From: JAGGAG01 sp964638035
GTDB lineage: Bacteria; Gemmatimonadota; Gemmatimonadetes; Gemmatimonadales; GWC2-71-9
Direction: 5' to 3'
Length of the DNA: 64,000 nucleotides
NCBI GenBank assembly: GCA_964638035.1
Contig: CAZWXD010000018.1
Coordinates: 1 to 64,000, forward strand
The position numbers and the translations under genes are program-made. This document shows, in pieces, positions 57,593 to 64,000 of this stretch (within the stretch, counting starts at the first letter, position 1; the number at the start of each line of letters is the position of its first letter). Below the pieces are notes generated by a model that saw only the letters and a list, made by a program, of their open reading frames with translations, did not search any database and was not told the origin of the DNA.

Positions 57593-58219
57593 TCAGCGAA
57601 AGGATTCCCCCGGCACGTCATGCGGGAGCGCTTGCCGCGGCTGCATGCCCCCATCCACCGCGACGTGGCCCCACACCAGCTTCCAACCCAGGAACAGGCA
57701 GAGCACCACGCCGATCGCCAGCAGGGCCCTGCCCACCTGCTGCTGGTCACCCAGAAGGTAGTTGGCGCAGAGTCGCTCGGGCGACACGAGGTAGACCCAG
57801 CCGAGCCGGAACGCCGTCGCCGTGGCCTCGACGAGGAGCACGCCGCGCACCACGAACCCCGCGACCGGCCAGCTGAGCGCCAGGGGAAGGCCCACCAGCA
57901 GTGGCACGCTGGTGAACTTCGCCGCCTCGACCCAGGACACGGTGAGCGCCGCGTCCAGCGCGCGCGGCAGCATCCACACCATGGCCACCAGCGATGCGAG
58001 CAGGAGCCCGCTGATGCCGGCCCGGTTCCATGGCGCCAGCGCCAGCGCCGCGCGCCGGGGCACGAGCGGGCCCAGCCACCAGCCAGCCAGGGCCAGCAGG
58101 GGAACCTGCACCAGCATGTGCAGCACCATCGTCCCCTCGAGGACGTGGCGCACCGGGGCGAGCAGGAGCAGCAGCCAGATCGCCAGGCCGGGCACGGTCC
58201 TGCGACCCGGGGTGCTCAT
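57593..58219 (-). CDS. Membrane protein Orf1 of norSY-senC-orf1 type cluster
   Basis: The 208-residue protein has about six membrane segments (LAIWLLLLLAPVRHVLEG, VLHMLVQVPLLALAGWWLG, GISGLLLASLVAMVWMLP, TSVPLLVGLPLALSW, ALLAIGVVLCLFLGWKLVW). It overlaps the senC stop by four bases (ATGA). In ammonia oxidisers a membrane protein called Orf1 follows senC in the norS-norY-senC cluster; position and size fit. Conserved His in RHVLEGTMVLHML might take part in metal delivery. Its precise job is unknown. Confidence 0.75.
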   Translation of the reverse strand: MSTPGRRTVPGLAIWLLLLLAPVRHVLEGTMVLHMLVQVPLLALAGWWLGPLVPRRAALALAPWNRAGISGLLLASLVAMVWMLPRALDAALTVSWVEAAKFTSVPLLVGLPLALSWPVAGFVVRGVLLVEATATAFRLGWVYLVSPERLCANYLLGDQQQVGRALLAIGVVLCLFLGWKLVWGHVAVDGGMQPRQALPHDVPGESFR

Positions 58220-58833
58220 TGCCCCAGCCGCCCCAGGACGTACCGTGCGGCCTCTTCCGTGGCATCCCAGTCCATGATCGCCACCAGGCGCCCGGCAGGA
58301 TCCACCGCCGCGATGGCGGCGTTGTGCACGTACCCGCCCATCCCGTCGGGAACGGCCGTCACGCCGAACGCGCGCATCAGGGCGGCGAGGCCCTCGTCAC
58401 TGGTGGGCCGGGCCGCGATCCATCCCGCACCACGGTCCCTCGACCGCGCCTGGTAGGCGGCCAGCTCGTCGGGTCCGTCGTGTGCCGGGTCGAAGCTGAT
58501 GCTGAGCAGCACCACCTGCCCGTCGGCAATGGGCCCTGCCAGGCGATCCTGCAGCCCGGCGAACGCGCTTCCCTGCACCGAGCAGAAGGTCAGGCAGCGT
58601 GTGTAGACGAAGTCCGCGAGGATCCAGCGACCCTGCAGGCTGGCCAGGCTGGTCACCTGGCCGGCCGCGGTCTCGAGTGGAACAGGGGGGAGCGCGCGGG
58701 GATGCGCGCGCACCTCGAGGCGGCGCGCGGATTCGGTGGTGAAGGCCTGGAACCTGTCCGTGGCAGCGGAGAGCACGGCGCCCCCCGCCGCCAGGATCGC
58801 GATGCTAGCCAGTGACGTTCGAAGCGCCGACAC
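58216..58833 (-). CDS. senC: SCO1/SenC family copper chaperone
   Basis: The 205-residue thioredoxin-like protein has an N-terminal signal anchor (LASIAILAAGGAVLSAA). The copper-binding CxxxC is in FVYTRCLTFCSVQG, and the third ligand His in GGYVHNAAIAAVD. It delivers copper to or reduces the CuA centre of oxidase-like complexes. The gene overlaps the 3' end of the large subunit gene by 29 bases, tying it to that complex. Confidence 0.92.
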   Translation of the reverse strand: MSALRTSLASIAILAAGGAVLSAATDRFQAFTTESARRLEVRAHPRALPPVPLETAAGQVTSLASLQGRWILADFVYTRCLTFCSVQGSAFAGLQDRLAGPIADGQVVLLSISFDPAHDGPDELAAYQARSRDRGAGWIAARPTSDEGLAALMRAFGVTAVPDGMGGYVHNAAIAAVDPAGRLVAIMDWDATEEAARYVLGRLGQ

Positions 58834-60304
58834 CGGCCCCCCCGGTCGCCGGGGCCTTCAGCAGGCCCACGGTGATCCGGATCGTGAAGTACAGCATCGC
58901 CGCCACCAGCAGCATCGCCCCGATGGAGCCGAGCTTGTCGGTGGCGGTCCAGGCCTCCAGGTGCTGGGCCATGCGCCGCGGCACGCTCAGGCGGCCCGCA
59001 TCAAGGAAGGCGAAGACGAAGATGAGCCCGCCCACCAGGAAGACGGGGAAGCCCACCCTGTCACCCCCCGAGTCGGGCGGTGCGTGCTGCCGGCTGCCGA
59101 TCACGTGGAACATCAGCGCCAGCGCCATGGCCAGCACGCCGAGCAGCAGGTAGAAGTGGAAGTGCCCCGGCACCCACTGCGTGTTGTGCATCACCAGGTT
59201 GTTGCGGATGGTGCCGTCGAGGATGGCCGGCACGATGCCAGCGGCCCACCCGAACATGGACAGCACCAGCAGCCTGGACGTGGTGGTCCAGCGCATCCCC
59301 GACCGGTAGATGTTGGTGAGCGCCCCGTACGAGGTCACGAGGAACACCGGGAACCCGGCGCCCCACGAGATGACCTGCCCCGTGATTGCCAGCCAGCGTG
59401 GCTGCGCGAAGTCCATCAGCAGGTGGTGCGGGAACACGATGATCACGAACACGGTGCTCACGGCCCACGACCAGAGGAACGGCCGGGAGATGGGATACGG
59501 CTTCCCCGAGTAGCGCGGCAGCAGCTCGTACACCGCGATCACCGCCATGTAGATGGTGGCGTTGATGTACATGTGCCCGAACCAGTAGATCAGGTTCTTG
59601 GCGAGCAGGGCGTCGAGCACCACGGTGGGGTAGAGGATGTTGATGAGGCCCATCACCAGCACCACCGCACCCGCCAGGATGCCCAGCGAGTTCGCGATGA
59701 TCACCATGGTGCTGGCCACCACGGTCTTGGGGTGGTTGGGGTCGATCTCGCCCCCGAGCAGCCACTGCAGTCCCAGCGCCCGCCCCAGGTTGCCGTGCAC
59801 CTTGATGATGGCTGCCGCCGCGTCGAGGTAGAAGAGCAGCGACCCCACGCCGATGAACAGGTAGCCCACCATGAAGAGGGCCGCGGTGCCCGTCGACCAG
59901 AGCCCCATGGCCTGGACCGGCAGCGGGTACAGGAAGGTCCACAGGGCGCCGTAGCCCCCGACGACGACCGAGTAGATCACGCACACGACGCCGAGCATGA
60001 ACAGCACGTAGTTCGCGACGAAGGCCCACAGGTGCAGGCGCACGTACTTGCGCAGGAAGAACCACATGACCCCGGTGGTCACCAGCGACATGGTGCCGAC
60101 CATGCCCGCGCCGTGGAGTGACAGCAGCCGGTAGAAGAGGTCGGGCTGCAGGCGCAGCCACGTCGCCTGCGTCATCCGCATGGTCAGCCCGACCACCATC
60201 ATCAGCAGGAACACGGCCATGGAGGTGATGATGTACAGGTTGAACGCCGTGCGCTCGCCGCCCACGAGCCGCTCGTTGTCCGGGTACAAGGTGAGTGGAG
60301 CCAT
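58805..60304 (-). CDS. norY: Haem-copper NO reductase large subunit candidate (NorY/sNOR type)
   Basis: The 499-residue protein has twelve or more membrane helices. The haem and CuB histidines are present: LLSLHGAGMVGTM, WFGHMYINATIYM with His244, VFPHHLLMDFAQ and VPGHFHFYLLLG. At the place of the cross-linked Tyr of oxidases (H-x3-Y) the sequence has Asn (H-M-Y-I-N, Asn248). This, and the gene order norS-norY-senC-orf1 next to nirK, point to a nitric oxide reductase of the NorSY family rather than an oxygen reductase. A divergent ba3-like oxidase remains possible. ATG 60304 follows GGAG. Confidence 0.8.
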   Translation of the reverse strand: MAPLTLYPDNERLVGGERTAFNLYIITSMAVFLLMMVVGLTMRMTQATWLRLQPDLFYRLLSLHGAGMVGTMSLVTTGVMWFFLRKYVRLHLWAFVANYVLFMLGVVCVIYSVVVGGYGALWTFLYPLPVQAMGLWSTGTAALFMVGYLFIGVGSLLFYLDAAAAIIKVHGNLGRALGLQWLLGGEIDPNHPKTVVASTMVIIANSLGILAGAVVLVMGLINILYPTVVLDALLAKNLIYWFGHMYINATIYMAVIAVYELLPRYSGKPYPISRPFLWSWAVSTVFVIIVFPHHLLMDFAQPRWLAITGQVISWGAGFPVFLVTSYGALTNIYRSGMRWTTTSRLLVLSMFGWAAGIVPAILDGTIRNNLVMHNTQWVPGHFHFYLLLGVLAMALALMFHVIGSRQHAPPDSGGDRVGFPVFLVGGLIFVFAFLDAGRLSVPRRMAQHLEAWTATDKLGSIGAMLLVAAMLYFTIRITVGLLKAPATGGAGVGASNVTG

Positions 60305-60306
60305 GG

Positions 60307-60852
60307 TCACTCCCCCCTGGCCGCGACCACCTCGAGGGTGGTCGTCATGTGAGCGTGCCCGACCCCGCAGAACTCGAGGCACTGCAGCGTATAGGTACCG
60401 GGCTGGTCGAAGGTGTAGAGGAGCTTGTTGGTGTAGCCCGGCATGGCCTGGGTCTGGGTGAGGATGCGCCCATCAGGGGTGTAGATGGCAAACCCGTGGT
60501 TGACGTCCCCGCTGGTGACGCGGAACTCCACGGTACTGCCTGCCTGCACCGTCGCCGGCGTGACCTGCCACGACCACATGCGGGCGGTCACGTCCACGAC
60601 CTGCTTCGCCCCGAGGTCCCCGCCCTGCCGCGGGATCGGGAAGTGCCGCAGCGTGGCCCACGTGCCCGCAAGGAACCCGACCAGCAGGATGGCAAAGAGC
60701 CACCGGCGCAGCCGGTAGAAGGCGTTCGTGGCCTGACGGGTCGCGGCCTCGTCCGCGGGCTTGCCTGCCTGGGAGATGACATAGATGAAGCCGAGCGCGA
60801 TCAACCCGATTGCCGCCAGCGCAATCCGCCAGACAGCATCCTGTAGTGTCAT
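60307..60852 (-). CDS. norS: CuA-containing small subunit (NorS/cytochrome oxidase subunit II type)
   Basis: The 181-residue protein has two N-terminal membrane helices (IALAAIGLIALGFIYVIS, FAILLVGFLAGTW) and a cupredoxin domain. The CuA ligands are complete: VNHGFAIY, and CLEFCGVGHAHM with the two Cys, His and Met. It should pass electrons from cytochrome c or cupredoxin to the large subunit. It is first in the cluster; its stop is two bases before the norY ATG. An upstream -35/-10 pair is recorded separately. Confidence 0.87.
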   Translation of the reverse strand: MTLQDAVWRIALAAIGLIALGFIYVISQAGKPADEAATRQATNAFYRLRRWLFAILLVGFLAGTWATLRHFPIPRQGGDLGAKQVVDVTARMWSWQVTPATVQAGSTVEFRVTSGDVNHGFAIYTPDGRILTQTQAMPGYTNKLLYTFDQPGTYTLQCLEFCGVGHAHMTTTLEVVAARGE

Positions 60853-60885
60853 GCCGTCCACCCGTGATGTCTCGAGGATGGGTCT

Positions 60886-60914
60886 ATGTTTCCCCGCCGT
60901 ACCACGATTGTCAA
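60886..60914 (-). promoter_or_regulatory. Candidate promoter of the norS-nirK cluster
   Basis: The minus strand reads TTGACA (60914-60909), then 17 bases, then AAACAT (60891-60886), 34 bases before the norS ATG. The TTGAC half-site with its following sequence could also serve an FNR/NNR-type regulator (TTGAC-N4-GTGGT), though the second half matches poorly. Confidence 0.4.
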
Positions 60915-61594
60915 TGTCCTGCGGCGGCATCCATGAGCAGCAACGCGTGCGTGCCCGGCACGCGACCGGCCGGGATGCCATGGTCGCCCTGGCGCAGGCG
61001 CTGGACGGCCCACGCCTTCCCCGCGCCAGTCACGAGCCAGAGTACCTCGCGTCCACGGGACAGCACCGGGAGGGTGAGCGTCATCCGGCGCAACCCGCGG
61101 TACGGTCCTGTCACCGTCACCTCACGGGCCATTTCCAGGAGTGCCGGGTCGCCCGGCACCAGTGACGCCGTGTGTCCATCGGCGCCCAGCCCCAGGTGAA
61201 TGAGGTCCAGGACGGGCGGCGTCCCGGCAACCCGGCGCAACGTCGCCGCGTACCGTGCGGCGGCCGCCGCGAGGTCGCGGTCCTCGACCGGCATCGGGTG
61301 CACCTGGTCGGTTGGCACCTGGATGCGGGTGAGCAGGTGGGCACGCAACCGGGACAGGTTGCGCGCAGGATCCGGCGCGGGGACGATGCGCTCGTCCACC
61401 TGGAAGAGGTGGACGCGCGACCAGGGCACCGCCTCGGTCGCCAGCTGCTCCAGCATCGGGGTCGGCGTGGTGCCGCCGCTCAGCGCAAGGACGGCGCGGC
61501 CGCGCGCGTCCACGGCGGCCCGTGCCACCTGCGCAATGATGGCCGCCGCGCGGCGCGCGGCGGCGCCCGCCGACCCCAGCACCTCCACCATCAT
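60911..61594 (-). CDS. pgl: 6-phosphogluconolactonase
   Basis: The 227-residue protein is of the DevB/NagB-like family: AVLALSGGTTPTPMLEQLA, VHLFQVDERIVPAPDPARNL, LDLIHLGLGADGHTASLVPG. It hydrolyses 6-phosphoglucono-lactone to 6-phosphogluconate, the second step of the oxidative pentose phosphate pathway. The ATG overlaps the stop of the upstream ROK kinase gene (ATGA), so zwf, kinase and pgl form one operon. Confidence 0.95.
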   Translation of the reverse strand: MMVEVLGSAGAAARRAAAIIAQVARAAVDARGRAVLALSGGTTPTPMLEQLATEAVPWSRVHLFQVDERIVPAPDPARNLSRLRAHLLTRIQVPTDQVHPMPVEDRDLAAAAARYAATLRRVAGTPPVLDLIHLGLGADGHTASLVPGDPALLEMAREVTVTGPYRGLRRMTLTLPVLSRGREVLWLVTGAGKAWAVQRLRQGDHGIPAGRVPGTHALLLMDAAAGH

Positions 61595-62256
61595 CGCTTC
61601 ACGTACGCCGGGTCCCAGAGCCGGAACCCGCCGATGAACGCGTTCGCGTTGCTTCCCCGGCGCACGCCCGCCGGCAACCGGCGGAGCCGGGCCACATTGC
61701 CGCCGCCCAGCACCACGTAGTCGGGCTCCAGCGCGGCGCGGAGCATCCCGACCACCGTCCGGACGTGCTCGCGCCACCGGGTGCTGCCCATGCGGCGCCG
61801 CCCAGCCTCACCGACATACTCCTCGTACGTGCGGCCGCGCCGGTACGGCAGGTGAGCCAGCTCCATCGGCGCCACGATTCCATTGACGATCATGGCCGAC
61901 CCGAGCCCCGTACCAAGCGACAGGAAGAGCATCCGGCCGCCCTCGTAGGAACCGAGCGCCTGCATCGCCGCATCATTCATGACGCGCACCGGACGGCGAA
62001 GGGCCTTGCGGAACGCGAAGCCCACCCATCCGCGGCCGAGGTTCCAGGGCTCGGCCACGATGCGACCATGCACCACCAGCCCCGGATACCCGATCGAGAC
62101 CACGTGGTGCGGCCAGTCGGTCGTCAGCCGTTTGACCTGTGTGACGAGGCGGGCGGGCGTGAGGGACGGACCGGACGCGAAGTGGCGCGGTTCCTCCTGG
62201 CCCGTGGCGAGGAGCTTGACCGACGTCCCCCCCACGTCGAGGACGAGCACCTTCAC
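61591..62256 (-). CDS. ROK family sugar kinase (glucokinase/polyphosphate glucokinase-like)
   Basis: The 221-residue protein begins with the phosphate-binding VLVLDVGGTSVKLLATG. It has VSIGYPGLVVHGRI, RVMNDAAMQALGSYEGGRML with the catalytic Asp, and LFLSLGTGLGSAMIVNG. The short length without the ROK zinc motif resembles polyphosphate glucokinases. Between zwf and pgl it most likely makes glucose 6-phosphate. It overlaps zwf by four bases. Confidence 0.88.
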   Translation of the reverse strand: MKVLVLDVGGTSVKLLATGQEEPRHFASGPSLTPARLVTQVKRLTTDWPHHVVSIGYPGLVVHGRIVAEPWNLGRGWVGFAFRKALRRPVRVMNDAAMQALGSYEGGRMLFLSLGTGLGSAMIVNGIVAPMELAHLPYRRGRTYEEYVGEAGRRRMGSTRWREHVRTVVGMLRAALEPDYVVLGGGNVARLRRLPAGVRRGSNANAFIGGFRLWDPAYVKR

Positions 62257-63638
62257 GGCGCCCCCCGGGGCGCCGCCCAGCCGCCGATCCCAGCGGTGAG
62301 CCGGTCCGCCGATGCCGGCCCCCAGGTGCCCGGGTCATAGGGCTCGACCGGCGGTCCCTTGCCGAGCACGGCATCCACGACCGCCCATGTTGCCTCGACG
62401 GCGTCCTGCCGCGCGAAGAGCGAGGGATCGCCCGCCAGGGCGTCACCGAGGAGCCTCTCGTACGCGCTCATCTCGTCACCCGCGGGGCGCTGCAGGAGCG
62501 ACAGCTCGCTCGGCTCACCGATCATTGCCGGTCCCGGCTTCTTGACCAGCGCGCCCAGCGTGATGCCCAGCTCGGGGTTGAGGCGCAGCCGCCAGTAGTT
62601 GCCTGCACCTGTGGCCAGGTGCGTCACCGGCGGTCGCTTGAACTGGACCCGCACCTCGGTCGCCGTCACCGGCAGGCACTTGCCGGCCCGGATGAAGAAC
62701 GGCACGCCATCCCACCGCCACGAGTCCACGCGCAACTCGAGGGCGGCAAAGGTCTCGACTCCCGACTCTGGCGCCACGCCCGGCTCCTTGCGGTAGCCGC
62801 GAAACTGGCCCCGCACCACGTCCTCCGGCGCCAGTGGGCGGACCTGGCGGAACACCTTCACCAGCTCGTCGCGGATGGACTCGGTGTAGGTCGTGGCCGG
62901 TGGCTCCATCGCCAGGAAGCCCACCACCTGCATCAGGTGATTCTGGACGACATCCCGGATGGCGCCCGCCTCCTCGTAGAAGGCACCACGCCCCTGCACC
63001 CCGAATGCCTCCGCCATGGTGAGCTGGACACTCTCCACGTAGTGGCGGTTCCAGACCGGTTCCAGGAAGGTGTTGGCGAAGCGGAACACCACCAGGTTCT
63101 GGACCGTCTCCTTGCCAAGGTAGTGGTCAATCCGGAAGACGTCGGGTTCACCGAACACGGTGTGGATGGTCGCGTTGAGGCTCCGCGCCGACGCGAGGTC
63201 GCGGCCGAACGGCTTCTCGACGATGACCCTTGCCCCCCTGGAACAGCCCGACTGGCCCAGGTGCTCGATCACGACGGGGAACATGCTGGGCGGGATCGCG
63301 AGGTAGTGTGCAGGATGGGCGGTGCCGGCCAGTTCGCGTCGGAGCGACTCGAAGGTGGCGCGCTCCCGGTAATCGCCGTCGACGTAGCGCAGGCGCTGGA
63401 CGAGCCGGTTGAAGGCCGCGGCATCCACGCCGCCCCCGTGCTCCTCCAGGCTCGCCCGCACGTGCTCCCGCAGTCGCTCGATCGTCCAGCCCGACCGGGC
63501 CACGCCGATCACCGGCACCTCCAGCCGGCCGGCCCGGGTCATGGCCTGCAGCGCAGGGAAGATCTTCCTGTACGCCAGGTCGCCCGTGGCCCCGAAGAAG
63601 ACGAACGCGTCCGCAGGTGGCAGCGTGGTGGACGTCAG
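62253..63638 (-). CDS. zwf: Glucose-6-phosphate dehydrogenase, apparent CTG start
   Basis: The protein oxidises glucose 6-phosphate with NADP+. The coenzyme-binding FFGATGDLAYRK and ARVIVEKPFGRDL, and the active site RIDHYLGKETVQN, are intact. VPFFIRAGKCLPVTATEVRVQFK follows. The first ATG (63542) comes after the coenzyme loop, and no ATG, GTG or TTG precedes it in frame. CTG at 63638 overlaps the upstream stop as CTGA and gives 461 residues. GGGAGG lies only two to three bases ahead, so translation probably depends on coupling to the upstream gene. Confidence 0.9.
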   Translation of the reverse strand: MTSTTLPPADAFVFFGATGDLAYRKIFPALQAMTRAGRLEVPVIGVARSGWTIERLREHVRASLEEHGGGVDAAAFNRLVQRLRYVDGDYRERATFESLRRELAGTAHPAHYLAIPPSMFPVVIEHLGQSGCSRGARVIVEKPFGRDLASARSLNATIHTVFGEPDVFRIDHYLGKETVQNLVVFRFANTFLEPVWNRHYVESVQLTMAEAFGVQGRGAFYEEAGAIRDVVQNHLMQVVGFLAMEPPATTYTESIRDELVKVFRQVRPLAPEDVVRGQFRGYRKEPGVAPESGVETFAALELRVDSWRWDGVPFFIRAGKCLPVTATEVRVQFKRPPVTHLATGAGNYWRLRLNPELGITLGALVKKPGPAMIGEPSELSLLQRPAGDEMSAYERLLGDALAGDPSLFARQDAVEATWAVVDAVLGKGPPVEPYDPGTWGPASADRLTAGIGGWAAPRGAP

Positions 63639-64000
63639 TGCCTCCCGTCGGGCGGCGCCGGCGCCGTGATGGTGACCGAGAAGTCGCGGCCCTCCCAGCG
63701 GCCGGCGTGCGGCCAGTGGAAGGTGAAGTCGATGCGCGTGCCGGCGGGCAGTGCGGCCGTTGCCAGGTCAACGACGTGCAGCCCGAGGCCGGTGTCGCGC
63801 GTGGCGCTGTCGGTCGTGGTGCGCCAGCCATCGGCGCTCCAGTGGATCGTGGCCGGGGCGCGCACCTCGATCCGGAGCACCTGCCCGGCCGGGATCGTGC
63901 GGCAGCGGTGGCTGAATCGCCAGATGCTGTGGGGCGACGTGCGCGGGGCCATGCCATAGCGCCTCGCGGCCTGTGGCGGCATGTCGAATACCTGCCCATC
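63635..64000 (-). CDS. C-terminus of a GH15-type glucoamylase-like protein, cut by the window edge
   Basis: The visible 122 residues read DMPPQAARRYGMAPRTSPH, WRFSHRCRTIPAGQVLRIEV, APATIHWSADGWRTT, DTGLGLHVVDLATAALPAGT and IDFTFHWPHAGRWEGRDFSV. I recall this beta-sandwich as the C-terminal part of bacterial glycoside hydrolase family 15 / glucan-glucosidase-like proteins. The catalytic part lies beyond the window. The stop overlaps the zwf start, so a glucose-releasing enzyme would feed the kinase and zwf. Confidence 0.6.
   Translation of the reverse strand, partial: DGQVFDMPPQAARRYGMAPRTSPHSIWRFSHRCRTIPAGQVLRIEVRAPATIHWSADGWRTTTDSATRDTGLGLHVVDLATAALPAGTRIDFTFHWPHAGRWEGRDFSVTITAPAPPDGRH

Noticed and set aside
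58805..60304. Ordinary aa3/ba3 oxygen reductase subunit I
   Set aside because: The cross-linked Tyr after the first CuB His is Asn, subunit III is absent, and the neighbours match norSY-senC-orf1; kept as an alternative only.

Overview
The window looks like a scaffold from a GC-rich Gram-negative bacterium, most likely a Gemmatimonadota member. This is inferred from the high GC, lipoprotein-type signal peptides, a lipid A acyltransferase homologue, TonB-dependent uptake, a Ser/Thr kinase with C-terminal repeats and RCC1-repeat lipoproteins; no rRNA is present to prove it. Three runs of 100 N are scaffold joins. Several coding regions carry single-base frameshifts, so either the assembly has indel errors or some genes are decaying.

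Region 1 (about 1-5050) is a run of integron gene cassettes with clear attC sites. The cassettes carry two membrane proteins, a CPBP protease, an addiction-module antitoxin/ParE toxin pair, a broken HicBA pair, an HNH endonuclease and a VOC protein. No integrase is in the window; the cassette orientation places it to the left. From 5.1 to 9.7 kb follow an esterase, relics of a HigB-like toxin and a VOC protein, an S41 protease, an HNH nuclease and a SnoaL-like lipoprotein.

Region 2 (9.8-25.9 kb) begins with a tightly overlapping operon: transketolase, transaldolase, dicarboxylate symporter and M61 peptidase. It continues with GluQRS (apparent CTG start), two divergent RCC1-type lipoproteins, a B12-binding radical SAM protein, CrcB, a Ser/Thr kinase with a frameshift, a DUF4956-type membrane protein across an artificial gap, OsmC and tRNA-Cys. 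Region 3 (26-32 kb) has hipBA with an AT-rich operator region, an LpxL-like acyltransferase next to an aspartyl-hydroxylase/LpxO-like protein, SixA, RDD, FdhD and PAP2 proteins.

Region 4 (32.4-39.3 kb) is a complete vitamin B12 acquisition operon: cobalamin riboswitch, btuF, btuC, btuD, btuB, a beta-propeller lipoprotein resembling BtuG, and a CobC-type phosphatase. Region 5 (39.3-44.8 kb) is the SOS mutasome imuA-imuB-dnaE2. Region 6 (44.9-55.9 kb) is a mix: SMR efflux (truncated by a gap), CLC channel, tyrosine-coordinated haem protein, cupin, DinB, hydrolase, Ada, methanethiol-oxidase-type selenium-binding protein, GT39-like transferase, and others.

Region 7 (55.9-60.9 kb) is a candidate denitrification operon with the order norS-norY-senC-orf1-TMEM175-nirK. 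The oxidase-like large subunit keeps the metal-binding histidines but has Asn where oxygen reductases have the cross-linked Tyr, which fits a NO reductase of the NorSY type. Region 8 (60.9-64 kb) has an overlapping sugar operon: a GH15-type C-terminus, zwf (apparent CTG start), ROK kinase and 6-phosphogluconolactonase. Together with tkt/tal in region 2 this covers much of the pentose phosphate pathway.
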